Positions 1 through 4,813 of a stretch of 5,454 nucleotides of DNA are shown piece after piece; positions within the stretch are counted from its first letter, which is position 1; the number at the start of each line of letters is the position of its first letter. The stretch is from the NCBI GenBank assembly GCA_034408745.1, contig JAWXCM010000049.1:1-5454 (forward strand). The letters are read 5' to 3'. Under the pieces are notes generated by a model. That model did not search any database and had not been told where the DNA came from. It was given only the letters and a program-made list of their open reading frames with translations. The translations under genes and the position numbers were made by a program. This DNA comes from JAWXCM01 sp034408745 (GTDB lineage: Bacteria; Acidobacteriota; Terriglobia; Bryobacterales; Bryobacteraceae).

Positions 1-1431
1 ATTGGCCTCGCGGTCATAGGCTCGAAGCTGCTGGTCGCCGAGGCCGGGATCAACGCGGTAGGCGTGATCGAGAACGGCAAGGTCGTCGGGCATATTCCAT
101 CAGCCTGGTTCCCGACGCGCATCGCGACGCACGGCAACACTGTCTGGGTGGCCAACGCCAAGGGCTTCGGCACCGGTCCGAACAAGGGCCTCGCACAGAG
201 CTTCCAGTACGACCTGCGCAAGGGCGCGGTGACCCGCTTCGATCTGCCGTCCGATCTGTCGGCGCATACTGCACAGGTGCTCGCGAACAATGGCTTCGTT
301 TCGTCCAGGTCCGCGCCCGCCAAACTACCGGACGCGCTTCGCAACGTGGTCATCATCGTGAAGGAGAATCGCACTTACGACGAGGTGTTCGGCGAAGGCG
401 GCAGGTTCGGGCCGAAGGTCGCGCCTAACCACGCAGAACTCGCGCGGCGCTTTGCCAGCAGTTCGAACTTCTACGCCGATTCCGAGGTCAGCGTCGACGG
501 CCACCACTGGATCGTAGGCTCGTATCCTGACGCGTGGACGGAGAGCACGCTGATGGCGGCGTATGGTGGCCAGAAAGACTTCCGCCTGTCCCCGACCGCG
601 CCAGGGCGTCTGCTGTTCGCGCAGAGCAATTCGTCGGTCCATCCGGAAGAGCAGCTGGAAGCGGGCAGCCTGTGGCATCATCTGGAACGCAACGGCATCA
701 CGTTTCGCAACTTTGGTGAGGGCTTCGAACTGGCCGGTGTCGACGAGGGCGAAGGTCTCAAGCCGACGGGCGCGAAGTACAAGACCAACGTTCCGATGCC
801 CGAGCCGCTGTATCGCAACACCAGCCGCACCTACCCACAGTACAATACCAACATCCCCGACCAGTTCCGTGCCGATCAGCTTCTGAAGGAGCTGAAAGAC
901 ATCCCGCAGCTGCCGCGGCTGCTGTTCATCCATCTGCCCAACGATCATGGCGCAAAGCCCCGGCCGAAAGATGGCTATCCGGTCGAATCGTCGTTCATGG
1001 CCGACAATGACTACGCGCTGGGCCGCATCATGACGTACCTGACATCGCGCCCCGAGTGGAAGCAGACCGCGGTCTTCATCACGGAAGACGATTCGCAGGG
1101 CGGTGTCGACCCGGTGGATTCGCATCGCACCGTCATGCTGATCGCGAGCCCGTACGCAAAGGCTGGCTACGTGTCGCAAAAGCACAGCAGCATGCCCGGA
1201 ATGCTGAAAACCGTCTTTCGCATCCTGCGCATTCCGCCGCTGAATCTGTACGACGCGACCGCCGCCGACCTCAGCGACTGCTTCACGGACGCGGCCGACC
1301 TGCGCCCCTCGGAGACGAAGCCCGTCGACCCGGCAATCTTCGATCCGGCGAAAGCCCGTGAGCCTCGCGACCCACTGCCTCCGACGGCCATGGACGACCC
1401 CCGGGAATTGCGCCGCCAGCACAGGCGCTGA
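1..1431 (+). CDS. C-terminal part of a beta-propeller/phosphoesterase fusion protein (5' end off the window)
   Basis: The reading frame is open from the first base, so the true start lies upstream; 476 residues are visible. Residues 1 to about 60 look like the last blades of a YVTN/SMP-30-type beta-propeller (LLVAEAG, then VIENGKVVGHIP, then VWVANAKGFGTGPN). From about residue 113 there is a phosphoesterase domain of the alkaline-phosphatase-like superfamily (PF04185-like, the phospholipase C/acid phosphatase group). Its signature pieces are KENRTYDEVFG (E122, N123), DGHHWIVGSYPDAW near 166, PNDHG at 313-317 and ITEDDSQGGVDPVDSHRT (D363, D364, H375). Acidic and His residues at such sites bind the catalytic metals in this superfamily. 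Proteins of this fusion type are usually exported, but the signal peptide would be outside the window. The substrate cannot be read from sequence; a phosphate ester is likely. Family assignment is firm, function only general. The stop lies 18 bases before the next gene on the same strand. Confidence 0.9.
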   Translation: MGLAVIGSKLLVAEAGINAVGVIENGKVVGHIPSAWFPTRIATHGNTVWVANAKGFGTGPNKGLAQSFQYDLRKGAVTRFDLPSDLSAHTAQVLANNGFVSSRSAPAKLPDALRNVVIIVKENRTYDEVFGEGGRFGPKVAPNHAELARRFASSSNFYADSEVSVDGHHWIVGSYPDAWTESTLMAAYGGQKDFRLSPTAPGRLLFAQSNSSVHPEEQLEAGSLWHHLERNGITFRNFGEGFELAGVDEGEGLKPTGAKYKTNVPMPEPLYRNTSRTYPQYNTNIPDQFRADQLLKELKDIPQLPRLLFIHLPNDHGAKPRPKDGYPVESSFMADNDYALGRIMTYLTSRPEWKQTAVFITEDDSQGGVDPVDSHRTVMLIASPYAKAGYVSQKHSSMPGMLKTVFRILRIPPLNLYDATAADLSDCFTDAADLRPSETKPVDPAIFDPAKAREPRDPLPPTAMDDPRELRRQHRR

Positions 1432-1437
1432 GGTTTA

Positions 1438-1443
1438 TATAAT
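1438..1443 (+). promoter_or_regulatory. Perfect TATAAT -10-like box ending 6 nt before the LarA-like start codon
   Basis: TATAAT occurs in the 18-base gap and ends six bases before the ATG at 1450. A transcript started the usual 6-7 bases downstream would begin at or next to the A of that ATG, giving a leaderless or nearly leaderless mRNA. No good -35 is seen: the hexamer 17 bases upstream is GCCAGC. The only Shine-Dalgarno-like bases are GAGG at 1430-1433, 16 bases from the ATG, and GGGG at 1445-1448, which is too close. The box could also be chance in a T/A-rich gap. Confidence 0.4.
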
Positions 1444-1449
1444 CGGGGC

Positions 1450-2736
1450 ATGCACTTGTCCCGCTACATGCTGGTGCGCCAGCACTTTCCAGACCGCAGC
1501 CTCAGCGACATTCCGGCCGAGGTGCACAAGCAGCTTGCCGAATCCGGCTTTGCCGGGAAATTGCGGCCGGGCGCGAAAGTCGCAATCGGCGTCGGCAGCC
1601 GGGGCATCCACAACATCGACACCATTGTCCGGGCTGTGGTGCAGTTCTGGAAAGACCGGGGCATGCACCCGTTCCTGTTTCCGGCGATGGGCAGCCACGG
1701 TGCCGCGACGGCCGAGGGACAGGCCTCCGTGCTCGACCACTACGGCATTACTGAGCAGACGATGGGCTGCCCGGTGATCAGCCAGCTGGAAGTGGTCTCG
1801 CTGGGTACGACGGGCGAGGGCATTGAGGCCTTCATGGACCGCCTGGCGTTTGAGAGCGACGGCGTGATGCTGATCGGGCGCGTCAAGTGGCACACCGATT
1901 TCGCGGGCTCCATTGAGAGCGGCCTGTTCAAGATGATGGCGATCGGCCTCGGCAAGTTCGCCGGCGCGCAGCGGTATCACACCTACGCGTATAAGGTCGG
2001 ACTGGAGCGCGTCATCCGTAATGTCGGGCGTCAGGTGCTGAAGTCGGGCAAGATCCTCGGTGGCCTCGCGATCCTCGAAGATGGCAACCACAACACAGCG
2101 CAGCTGACTGCGGTGCCGGTGGACGCGATGGAGCAGAAGGAAGAGGAACTGCTGGCGCTCGTCAAGACGTGGATGGGCCGCATCCCGTGCGACCTCGACA
2201 TCCTGATCCTGGACGAGCTGGGCAAGAACTACAGCGGCGCCGGCATGGACACCAAGGTGGTCAACCGCAGCGTTCACGGCGAGTACAATCCCTGGGACAC
2301 GGCTCCGAAATTCGAGCGCGTCTACGTGCGGGGCATTAGCGAGCACAGCCATCGCAACGGCGTCGGGCTTGGAATGGCGGATATGATTCACGAGCGGTTG
2401 CTCGGTGAGATCGACTGGACGCCGACCGCGATCAACTCACTTACAGCGTCGACGCCGGCTGCAATCCGGACGCCCATCAACTATGCCAGCGACCGTGAGT
2501 GCCTTTCGAAGCTATGGCCCACCGTCGGCAAGTTCAACTCCGAAGAAATTACCATCGGCTGGATTCGCAACTCGCTGGATATCGGCATGATCGGGCTGAC
2601 GGAGAACCTGCGGAGTGTGGTGGAAGCGAATCCGACGCTGGAAATTGTGGGGACTTCGAAGGAGTGGCCGTTCGACCAGAAGGGCGATCTGCCGCGCCAT
2701 CTTCCCGGTGTTCCGGTGGGCTCGGCTTCTCATTAA
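1450..2736 (+). CDS. LarA-like (DUF2088, lactate racemase domain) protein, possible nickel-pincer 2-hydroxyacid racemase/epimerase
   Basis: This 428-residue protein has the LarA/DUF2088 architecture and about the length of Lactobacillus LarA (424). The N-terminal half has GVGSRGI at 47-53 and AMGSHGAATAEGQ at 79-91, in the place of the family's nucleotide/substrate loop with its conserved His (H83). It continues with VKWHTDFAGSIESGLFKMMAIGLGK at about 145-169 and RYH at 175-177. In LarA, Lys184 carries the nickel-pincer cofactor, His200 binds nickel, and His108 and His174 are catalytic. The likely counterparts are K161, H177, H83 and H148. The K-to-H spacing of 16 matches LarA; the H148-K161 spacing is 13 rather than 10. 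LarA homologues racemise or epimerise various 2-hydroxyacids, so the substrate is open; lactate is not implied. No cofactor genes (larB, larC, larE) are visible. ATG 1450 is chosen as the most upstream start after the previous stop. It has no well-spaced ribosome binding site, and ATG 1468 is the alternative. Probably cytoplasmic. Confidence 0.85.
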   Translation: MHLSRYMLVRQHFPDRSLSDIPAEVHKQLAESGFAGKLRPGAKVAIGVGSRGIHNIDTIVRAVVQFWKDRGMHPFLFPAMGSHGAATAEGQASVLDHYGITEQTMGCPVISQLEVVSLGTTGEGIEAFMDRLAFESDGVMLIGRVKWHTDFAGSIESGLFKMMAIGLGKFAGAQRYHTYAYKVGLERVIRNVGRQVLKSGKILGGLAILEDGNHNTAQLTAVPVDAMEQKEEELLALVKTWMGRIPCDLDILILDELGKNYSGAGMDTKVVNRSVHGEYNPWDTAPKFERVYVRGISEHSHRNGVGLGMADMIHERLLGEIDWTPTAINSLTASTPAAIRTPINYASDRECLSKLWPTVGKFNSEEITIGWIRNSLDIGMIGLTENLRSVVEANPTLEIVGTSKEWPFDQKGDLPRHLPGVPVGSASH

Positions 2737-2747
2737 TTCGAGAATTG

Positions 2748-2783
2748 TTGGGGCGGGAGGATGCCGTGGTTTTCCCGCCCCGG
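2748..2783 (+). terminator. GC-rich hairpin between convergent genes, probable terminator of the LarA-like gene
   Basis: GGGGCGGGA (2750-2758) pairs perfectly with TCCCGCCCC (2773-2781). In plus-strand RNA the stem extends inward by two G-U pairs and one A-U pair, leaving an 8-nt loop, and outward by two U-G wobbles. Those wobbles become A-C mismatches in minus-strand RNA, so the fold favours termination of the plus-strand gene that ends at 2736. The following tract (ATGTTTAAAG) is only weakly U-rich. The hairpin also lies 14 bases past the stop of minus-strand pilin copy 1 and may serve both directions. Confidence 0.6.
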
Positions 2784-2794
2784 ATGTTTAAAGA

Positions 2795-2974
2795 TCAGCC
2801 CTGTGCCGCGGCGTCGCCAAGTCTTGCGTTGACTTTGCTGAAGACCGTGCTGATGTTCTCAGCGACATTGGGGGCTGTTGCTGCTGCACTCACTGCGACG
2901 AAGCCGGCCATCAGGGCATACTCAATCAGATCCTGACCCCGGTCGTCGTTCCAGATGCGCGCGATAAGTTTCAT
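2795..2974 (-). CDS. Flp/Fap-family type IVb prepilin, copy 1 (59 aa)
   Basis: This is a major-pilin-type subunit of a Tad (tight adherence) pilus. The protein starts MKLIARIWNDDRG, and the next residues QDLIEY give the Flp motif: Gly at -1, Glu at +5 and Tyr at +6 of the mature chain. A hydrophobic helix, ALMAGFVAVSAAATA, runs from about 20 to 34. Cleavage after G13 by a CpaA/TadV-type peptidase would leave 46 residues. The start is chosen because MKLI aligns exactly with copy 2 and is preceded by AGGAG (2987-2983), eight bases away. The frame stays open to an ATG at 3142, but the added 56 codons have no match in the paralogue, which has an in-frame TAG at the corresponding place. Copy 1 shares 45 of 59 residues with copy 2, including the C-terminal AAAQG. 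No tad/cpa assembly genes are visible, so export must rely on genes elsewhere. It converges on the LarA-like gene. Confidence 0.9.
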   Translation of the reverse strand: MKLIARIWNDDRGQDLIEYALMAGFVAVSAAATAPNVAENISTVFSKVNARLGDAAAQG

Positions 2975-2993
2975 TGTTTTATCTCCTCTCCCT

Positions 2994-3011
2994 GCAACTA
3001 TTTCCTGTTGC
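2994..3011 (-). promoter_or_regulatory. 5' UTR hairpin next to the ribosome binding site of pilin copy 1
   Basis: On the minus strand GCAAC (3011-3007) pairs with GTTGC (2998-2994) around an 8-nt loop. The purine-rich run GGGAGAGGAG follows after one A, and its AGGAG is the ribosome binding site. The stem is short, but it occupies the same place as the longer hairpin of copy 2, which supports a shared role in translation control or mRNA stability. Confidence 0.4.
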
Positions 3012-3122
3012 TGACTTAAAATAACACCATTTGTCCAGTCTTTCCTATCAGCGTGTACTCCTGGAGACCTCATCCATATTCCCTGGAATGCGGGCAAAAG
3101 GGCATAGGGGAGGTATAGGGGG

Positions 3123-3136
3123 TGGTATATATACCA
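3123..3136. promoter_or_regulatory. 14-bp perfect palindrome TGGTATATATACCA, possible operator
   Basis: TGGTATATATACCA is identical to its reverse complement. It lies 18 to 31 bases past the candidate -10 of the pilin copy 1 promoter, so it would overlap the start of the leader, a typical repressor position. Next to it, on the plus strand, are two similar direct units, TAGGGGAGGTA and TAGGGGGTGGTA. A DNA-binding dimer site is one reading. A chance A/T-rich symmetry is the other. Confidence 0.35.
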
Positions 3137-3153
3137 GGACACACCGAGACACG

Positions 3154-3182
3154 ATTAGAAATAAAAGTTTGAGCAAAGTCTA
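3154..3182 (-). promoter_or_regulatory. Candidate sigma-70-type promoter for pilin copy 1
   Basis: On the minus strand TAGACT (3182-3177, 4 of 6 to the -35 consensus) is separated by 17 bases from TCTAAT (3159-3154, 5 of 6 to the -10 consensus). Transcription would start near 3147 and give a leader of about 172 bases before the pilin ATG. The surrounding sequence is A/T-rich. Two copies of the 9-mer AAAGTTTGA (plus strand 3164-3172 and 3182-3190), spaced 18 bases apart, flank and partly overlap the -35. Confidence 0.4.
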
Positions 3183-3206
3183 AAGTTTGAATGGGGATTG
3201 CCGAGC

Positions 3207-3261
3207 GGAGGAAGGAGGGAGGACTGAGGGGTGGTCACCCCGGAAGGCCCGCAGGCCCCCC
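3207..3261 (-). terminator. Two abutting GC-rich hairpins plus pyrimidine tract downstream of pilin copy 2
   Basis: In minus-strand RNA, GGGGGGCC pairs with GGCCUUCC around the loop UGCG (3261-3242, 8 bp with two G-U pairs). It is followed without a gap by GGGGU-GACC-ACCCC (3241-3228, 5 bp). A C/U-only stretch follows at 3223-3207. The first hairpin begins 24 bases past the pilin stop at 3286. There is no uridine run, so this is not a textbook intrinsic terminator. It may mark the 3' end of the pilin copy 2 mRNA, slow 3' decay, or attenuate transcription into copy 1. CCCCCC at 3267-3262 could pair with the same G run, giving an alternative fold. Confidence 0.45.
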
Positions 3262-3285
3262 GGGGGGAGTAGGTCGTTGTGGAGA

Positions 3286-3465
3286 TTAGCCCTGCGCGGC
3301 GGCCGAGCTCAGCTTGGTGTTGACCTTGCTGAAAACGGTGGACACGTTGGTGGCGATATTCGGGGCCACTGCGCCAGCGGCGACCGCGACGAAACCGGCC
3401 ATCAGCGCGTATTCGATCAGGTCCTGTCCGCTGTTGTCATTCCAGATGCTGTTGATGAGCTTCAT
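3286..3465 (-). CDS. Flp/Fap-family type IVb prepilin, copy 2 (59 aa)
   Basis: This small gene is easily missed because it is under 60 codons. The product begins MKLINSIWNDNSG, continues with QDLIEY and a hydrophobic helix ALMAGFVAVAAGAVA (about 20-34), and ends SSAAAQG. The prepilin peptidase site after G13, with Glu +5 and Tyr +6, is the Flp hallmark; the mature pilin would be 46 residues. It differs from copy 1 at 14 of 59 positions. The processing site and helix start (13-28) and the block STVFSKVN (42-49) are unchanged, as expected for paralogues under selection. The start is well supported: GGGAGAG (3481-3475) lies nine bases before the ATG, and an in-frame TAG lies 12 codons upstream of it. 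It is on the same strand as, and 142 bases downstream of, the acetyltransferase gene. Its own promoter is probable. Confidence 0.9.
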   Translation of the reverse strand: MKLINSIWNDNSGQDLIEYALMAGFVAVAAGAVAPNIATNVSTVFSKVNTKLSSAAAQG

Positions 3466-3483
3466 TGTTTTTTTCTCTCCCTG

Positions 3484-3508
3484 TGCAGCCAGTTTCTACC
3501 GGCTTGCA
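3484..3508 (-). promoter_or_regulatory. 5' UTR hairpin next to the ribosome binding site of pilin copy 2
   Basis: On the minus strand TGC, a bulged A and AGCCGGT pair with ACTGGCT and GCA around an AGAA loop. That is ten pairs, one of them G-U. The 3' arm ends two bases before GGGAGAG, the ribosome binding site. If the candidate promoter just upstream is right, this hairpin is at the very 5' end of the mRNA, where such structures are known to protect transcripts from decay. Confidence 0.5.
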
Positions 3509-3513
3509 AGATA

Positions 3514-3541
3514 AAGTTAGCATCGAAATGGAACTCTACAA
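3514..3541 (-). promoter_or_regulatory. Weak candidate promoter for pilin copy 2
   Basis: On the minus strand TTGTAG (3541-3536) and TAACTT (3519-3514) are 16 bases apart. A TG one base before the -10 resembles an extended -10. Each hexamer matches the consensus at only 3 of 6 positions, so the call rests mainly on position: it would give a leader of about 42 bases starting at the hairpin. No -24/-12 (sigma-54) pattern was found. Confidence 0.25.
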
Positions 3542-3556
3542 ATCAGGAACATTGCC

Positions 3557-3568
3557 TAATTTAAATTA
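3557..3568. repeat. 12-bp perfect palindrome TAATTTAAATTA
   Basis: The element equals its own reverse complement and lies 16 bases upstream of the weak -35 of pilin copy 2. It could be a regulator site or an A/T-rich UP-like element. It differs in sequence from the palindrome upstream of copy 1. A/T-rich symmetry by chance is possible. Confidence 0.3.
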
Positions 3569-3570
3569 CT

Positions 3571-3607
3571 AAAAACCTCAGTGTTCTTCTCCGTAGTGCG
3601 GTGAGAA
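3571..3607 (-). terminator. Weak hairpin and T-run after the acetyltransferase gene
   Basis: Directly after the TAA stop, minus-strand TTCTC (3607-3603) pairs with GAGAA (3591-3587). The T-run TTTTT lies at 3575-3571, but 11 bases separate the stem from it, so the fit to an intrinsic terminator is poor. It may partly insulate the operon from pilin copy 2. Confidence 0.25.
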
Positions 3608-4813
3608 TTACTGAGATGGCATAGGGTGGCATATGCCCATACGACCTGCGACATCTGCCATTAGTTCTGCCGCTCTGTCTAACTGTTGCGGTGTGTGTTC
3701 AGAGGTGACAATTGCGCGAACGCGGGCCTTGCCCTGAGGCACCGTAGGGTAACCAATCCCGGTTGCGTATACCCCGGCTTCGAAGAGCCTGCGCGAATAC
3801 TCGAATGCCGCCGCGGTGTCGCCAACCATGACTGGAGTAATCGGAGTCTCAGTATCCCCTGTGGAAAGGCCTGAGGCTCGCAGTCCGGACTGGAACCGCC
3901 GTGTGTTGGACCAGAGCCGCTCCACGCGATCGGGCTCATTCTCAAGGATGTCGAATGCCGCCAGACAGGAGGCTGGGACGGCCGGCGGGTGCGACGTAGA
4001 GAACAGGAACGGGCGGGCGCGATGATACAAAAAGTCAATAAAATCGCGGGTGCCGCACACGTATCCGCCCAGCACGCCGACTGCCTTCGACAGCGTGCCG
4101 ACCTGAATGTCGACGCGGCCGTGCAGGCCGAAGTGATCGACAGTGCCGCGCCCGTTTCGCCCGAGCACGCCGGAAGAATGCGCGTCATCGATCATCATGG
4201 TGGCGCCATACTTCTCCGCCAGCGCCACCAGCGCGGGAAGCGGGCCGATGTCGCCATCCATGGAGAACACGCCGTCGGTGATCAGCAGCTTTCTTTCAGG
4301 CCGGTCGCGCAGGGCGTAAAGTTTCTCCTCCGCGCCGCCGATATCCTTGTGAGAGAAGACGTGGATCTTCGCTTTCGACAACCTGCATCCGTCAATGATG
4401 CTGGCATGGTTTAAGGCATCGGAAATGATGTGGTCGTCCGGCGTTAATATTGCCGAAACTGTGCCCGCATTTGCCGCAAATCCAGACTGAAATACAACAC
4501 AAGCCTCAACATTCTTAAATGCCGCGATGCGCCGCTCCAGCTCCAGGTGCAGTGACATGGTGCCGGAAATGGTGCGCACGGCTCCGGACCCGGCTCCATA
4601 CTTCTCGGTTGCCTCGACTGCGGCCTTCACCAGGTTCGGATGGTTCGCGAGTCCCAGGTAGTTATTGGACGCAAGATTGATCACCTCGCGTCCATCGATG
4701 CGGGAAACGGGCTCGCAGGCCGTCTGTAGTTCGCGAAGACGGAAGTAAGAGCCCGCGGCACGCCACTGATCGATCTGCGCGGTCAGGTACCCAAGAGGGT
4801 TGTTACGGCTCAT
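3608..4813 (-). CDS. kbl: Glycine C-acetyltransferase-like PLP enzyme (alpha-oxoamine synthase family)
   Basis: This 401-residue cytoplasmic enzyme belongs to the fold-type I PLP alpha-oxoamine synthases (Kbl, BioF, HemA, serine palmitoyltransferase). Visible landmarks, numbered from the ATG at 4813, are: SNNYLGLANHP at 49-59; the glycine-rich GAGSGAVRTISGT at 73-85; SDALNHASIIDG with H136, which stacks on the PLP ring; TDGVFSMDGD at 179-188; the IDDAHSSG motif with D209 (PLP nitrogen) and H212; GTLSKA with K243 as the Schiff-base lysine; and R366 for the substrate carboxylate. Length and the NHASIIDG and DGVFSMDG blocks match Kbl best. Kbl joins glycine and acetyl-CoA to 2-amino-3-ketobutyrate reversibly in threonine breakdown. 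BioF or bifunctional activity cannot be excluded. ATG 4813 is preferred because it overlaps the upstream stop as ATGA; a GTG at 4834 is an in-frame alternative. The usual partner, threonine dehydrogenase, is not visible. Confidence 0.85.
   Translation of the reverse strand: MSRNNPLGYLTAQIDQWRAAGSYFRLRELQTACEPVSRIDGREVINLASNNYLGLANHPNLVKAAVEATEKYGAGSGAVRTISGTMSLHLELERRIAAFKNVEACVVFQSGFAANAGTVSAILTPDDHIISDALNHASIIDGCRLSKAKIHVFSHKDIGGAEEKLYALRDRPERKLLITDGVFSMDGDIGPLPALVALAEKYGATMMIDDAHSSGVLGRNGRGTVDHFGLHGRVDIQVGTLSKAVGVLGGYVCGTRDFIDFLYHRARPFLFSTSHPPAVPASCLAAFDILENEPDRVERLWSNTRRFQSGLRASGLSTGDTETPITPVMVGDTAAAFEYSRRLFEAGVYATGIGYPTVPQGKARVRAIVTSEHTPQQLDRAAELMADVAGRMGICHPMPSQ

Larger units (their letters stand above)
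2975..3285 (-). other. 311-base non-coding interval between the two pilin genes
   Basis: I see no supported gene in this stretch. In the minus-strand direction it holds two abutting GC-rich hairpins after pilin copy 2 (3261-3228), then a long C/U tract (3223-3207), an A/T-rich promoter-like block with two copies of AAAGTTTGA (3190-3164), a 14-bp palindrome (3136-3123), and an untranslated leader of about 170 bases with a hairpin next to the pilin ribosome binding site. Composition changes sharply inside it: very G/C-rich near 3200-3270, then clearly A/T-richer than the flanking genes from about 3190 down to 2975. The frame upstream of pilin copy 1 is open for 56 codons, but these look like leader sequence rather than protein. 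Confidence 0.6.

Noticed and set aside
325..1422. 365-codon open frame on the minus strand opposite the phosphoesterase
   Set aside because: It is an antisense shadow of a GC-rich gene. Its translation is Arg/Val-rich without recognisable domains, while the plus strand carries clear family motifs.
1435..2391. 318-codon minus-strand open frame opposite the LarA-like gene
   Set aside because: Same reason: low-complexity His/Ala/Arg/Leu-rich translation with no family signature, lying fully over a well-supported gene.
2795..3142. 115-residue version of pilin copy 1 starting at 3142
   Set aside because: The extra 56 residues have no match in copy 2, which has an in-frame TAG shortly upstream of its own start. 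A good AGGAG sits before the internal ATG at 2974, and the short form has the proper Flp prepilin length.
3123..3270. CRISPR-like or insertion-sequence repeats between the pilins
   Set aside because: The repeats are only 9-14 bases, occur at most twice, show no regular spacer series, and there is no transposase or target-site duplication.
3187..3564. Plus-strand 125-codon frame across pilin copy 2
   Set aside because: It is antisense to a clear pilin gene and has no recognisable domain. Its start region is the GC hairpin and purine tract.
3466..3607. Sigma-54 promoter for pilin copy 2 (a TTGCA is present at about 3510-3506 on the minus strand)
   Set aside because: The bases 11 upstream read CTAACT, lacking the essential GG of the -24 element.
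3989..4414. Plus-strand 141-codon frame opposite the acetyltransferase gene
   Set aside because: It lies antisense across the PLP-binding core of a well-conserved enzyme and shows no family motif.
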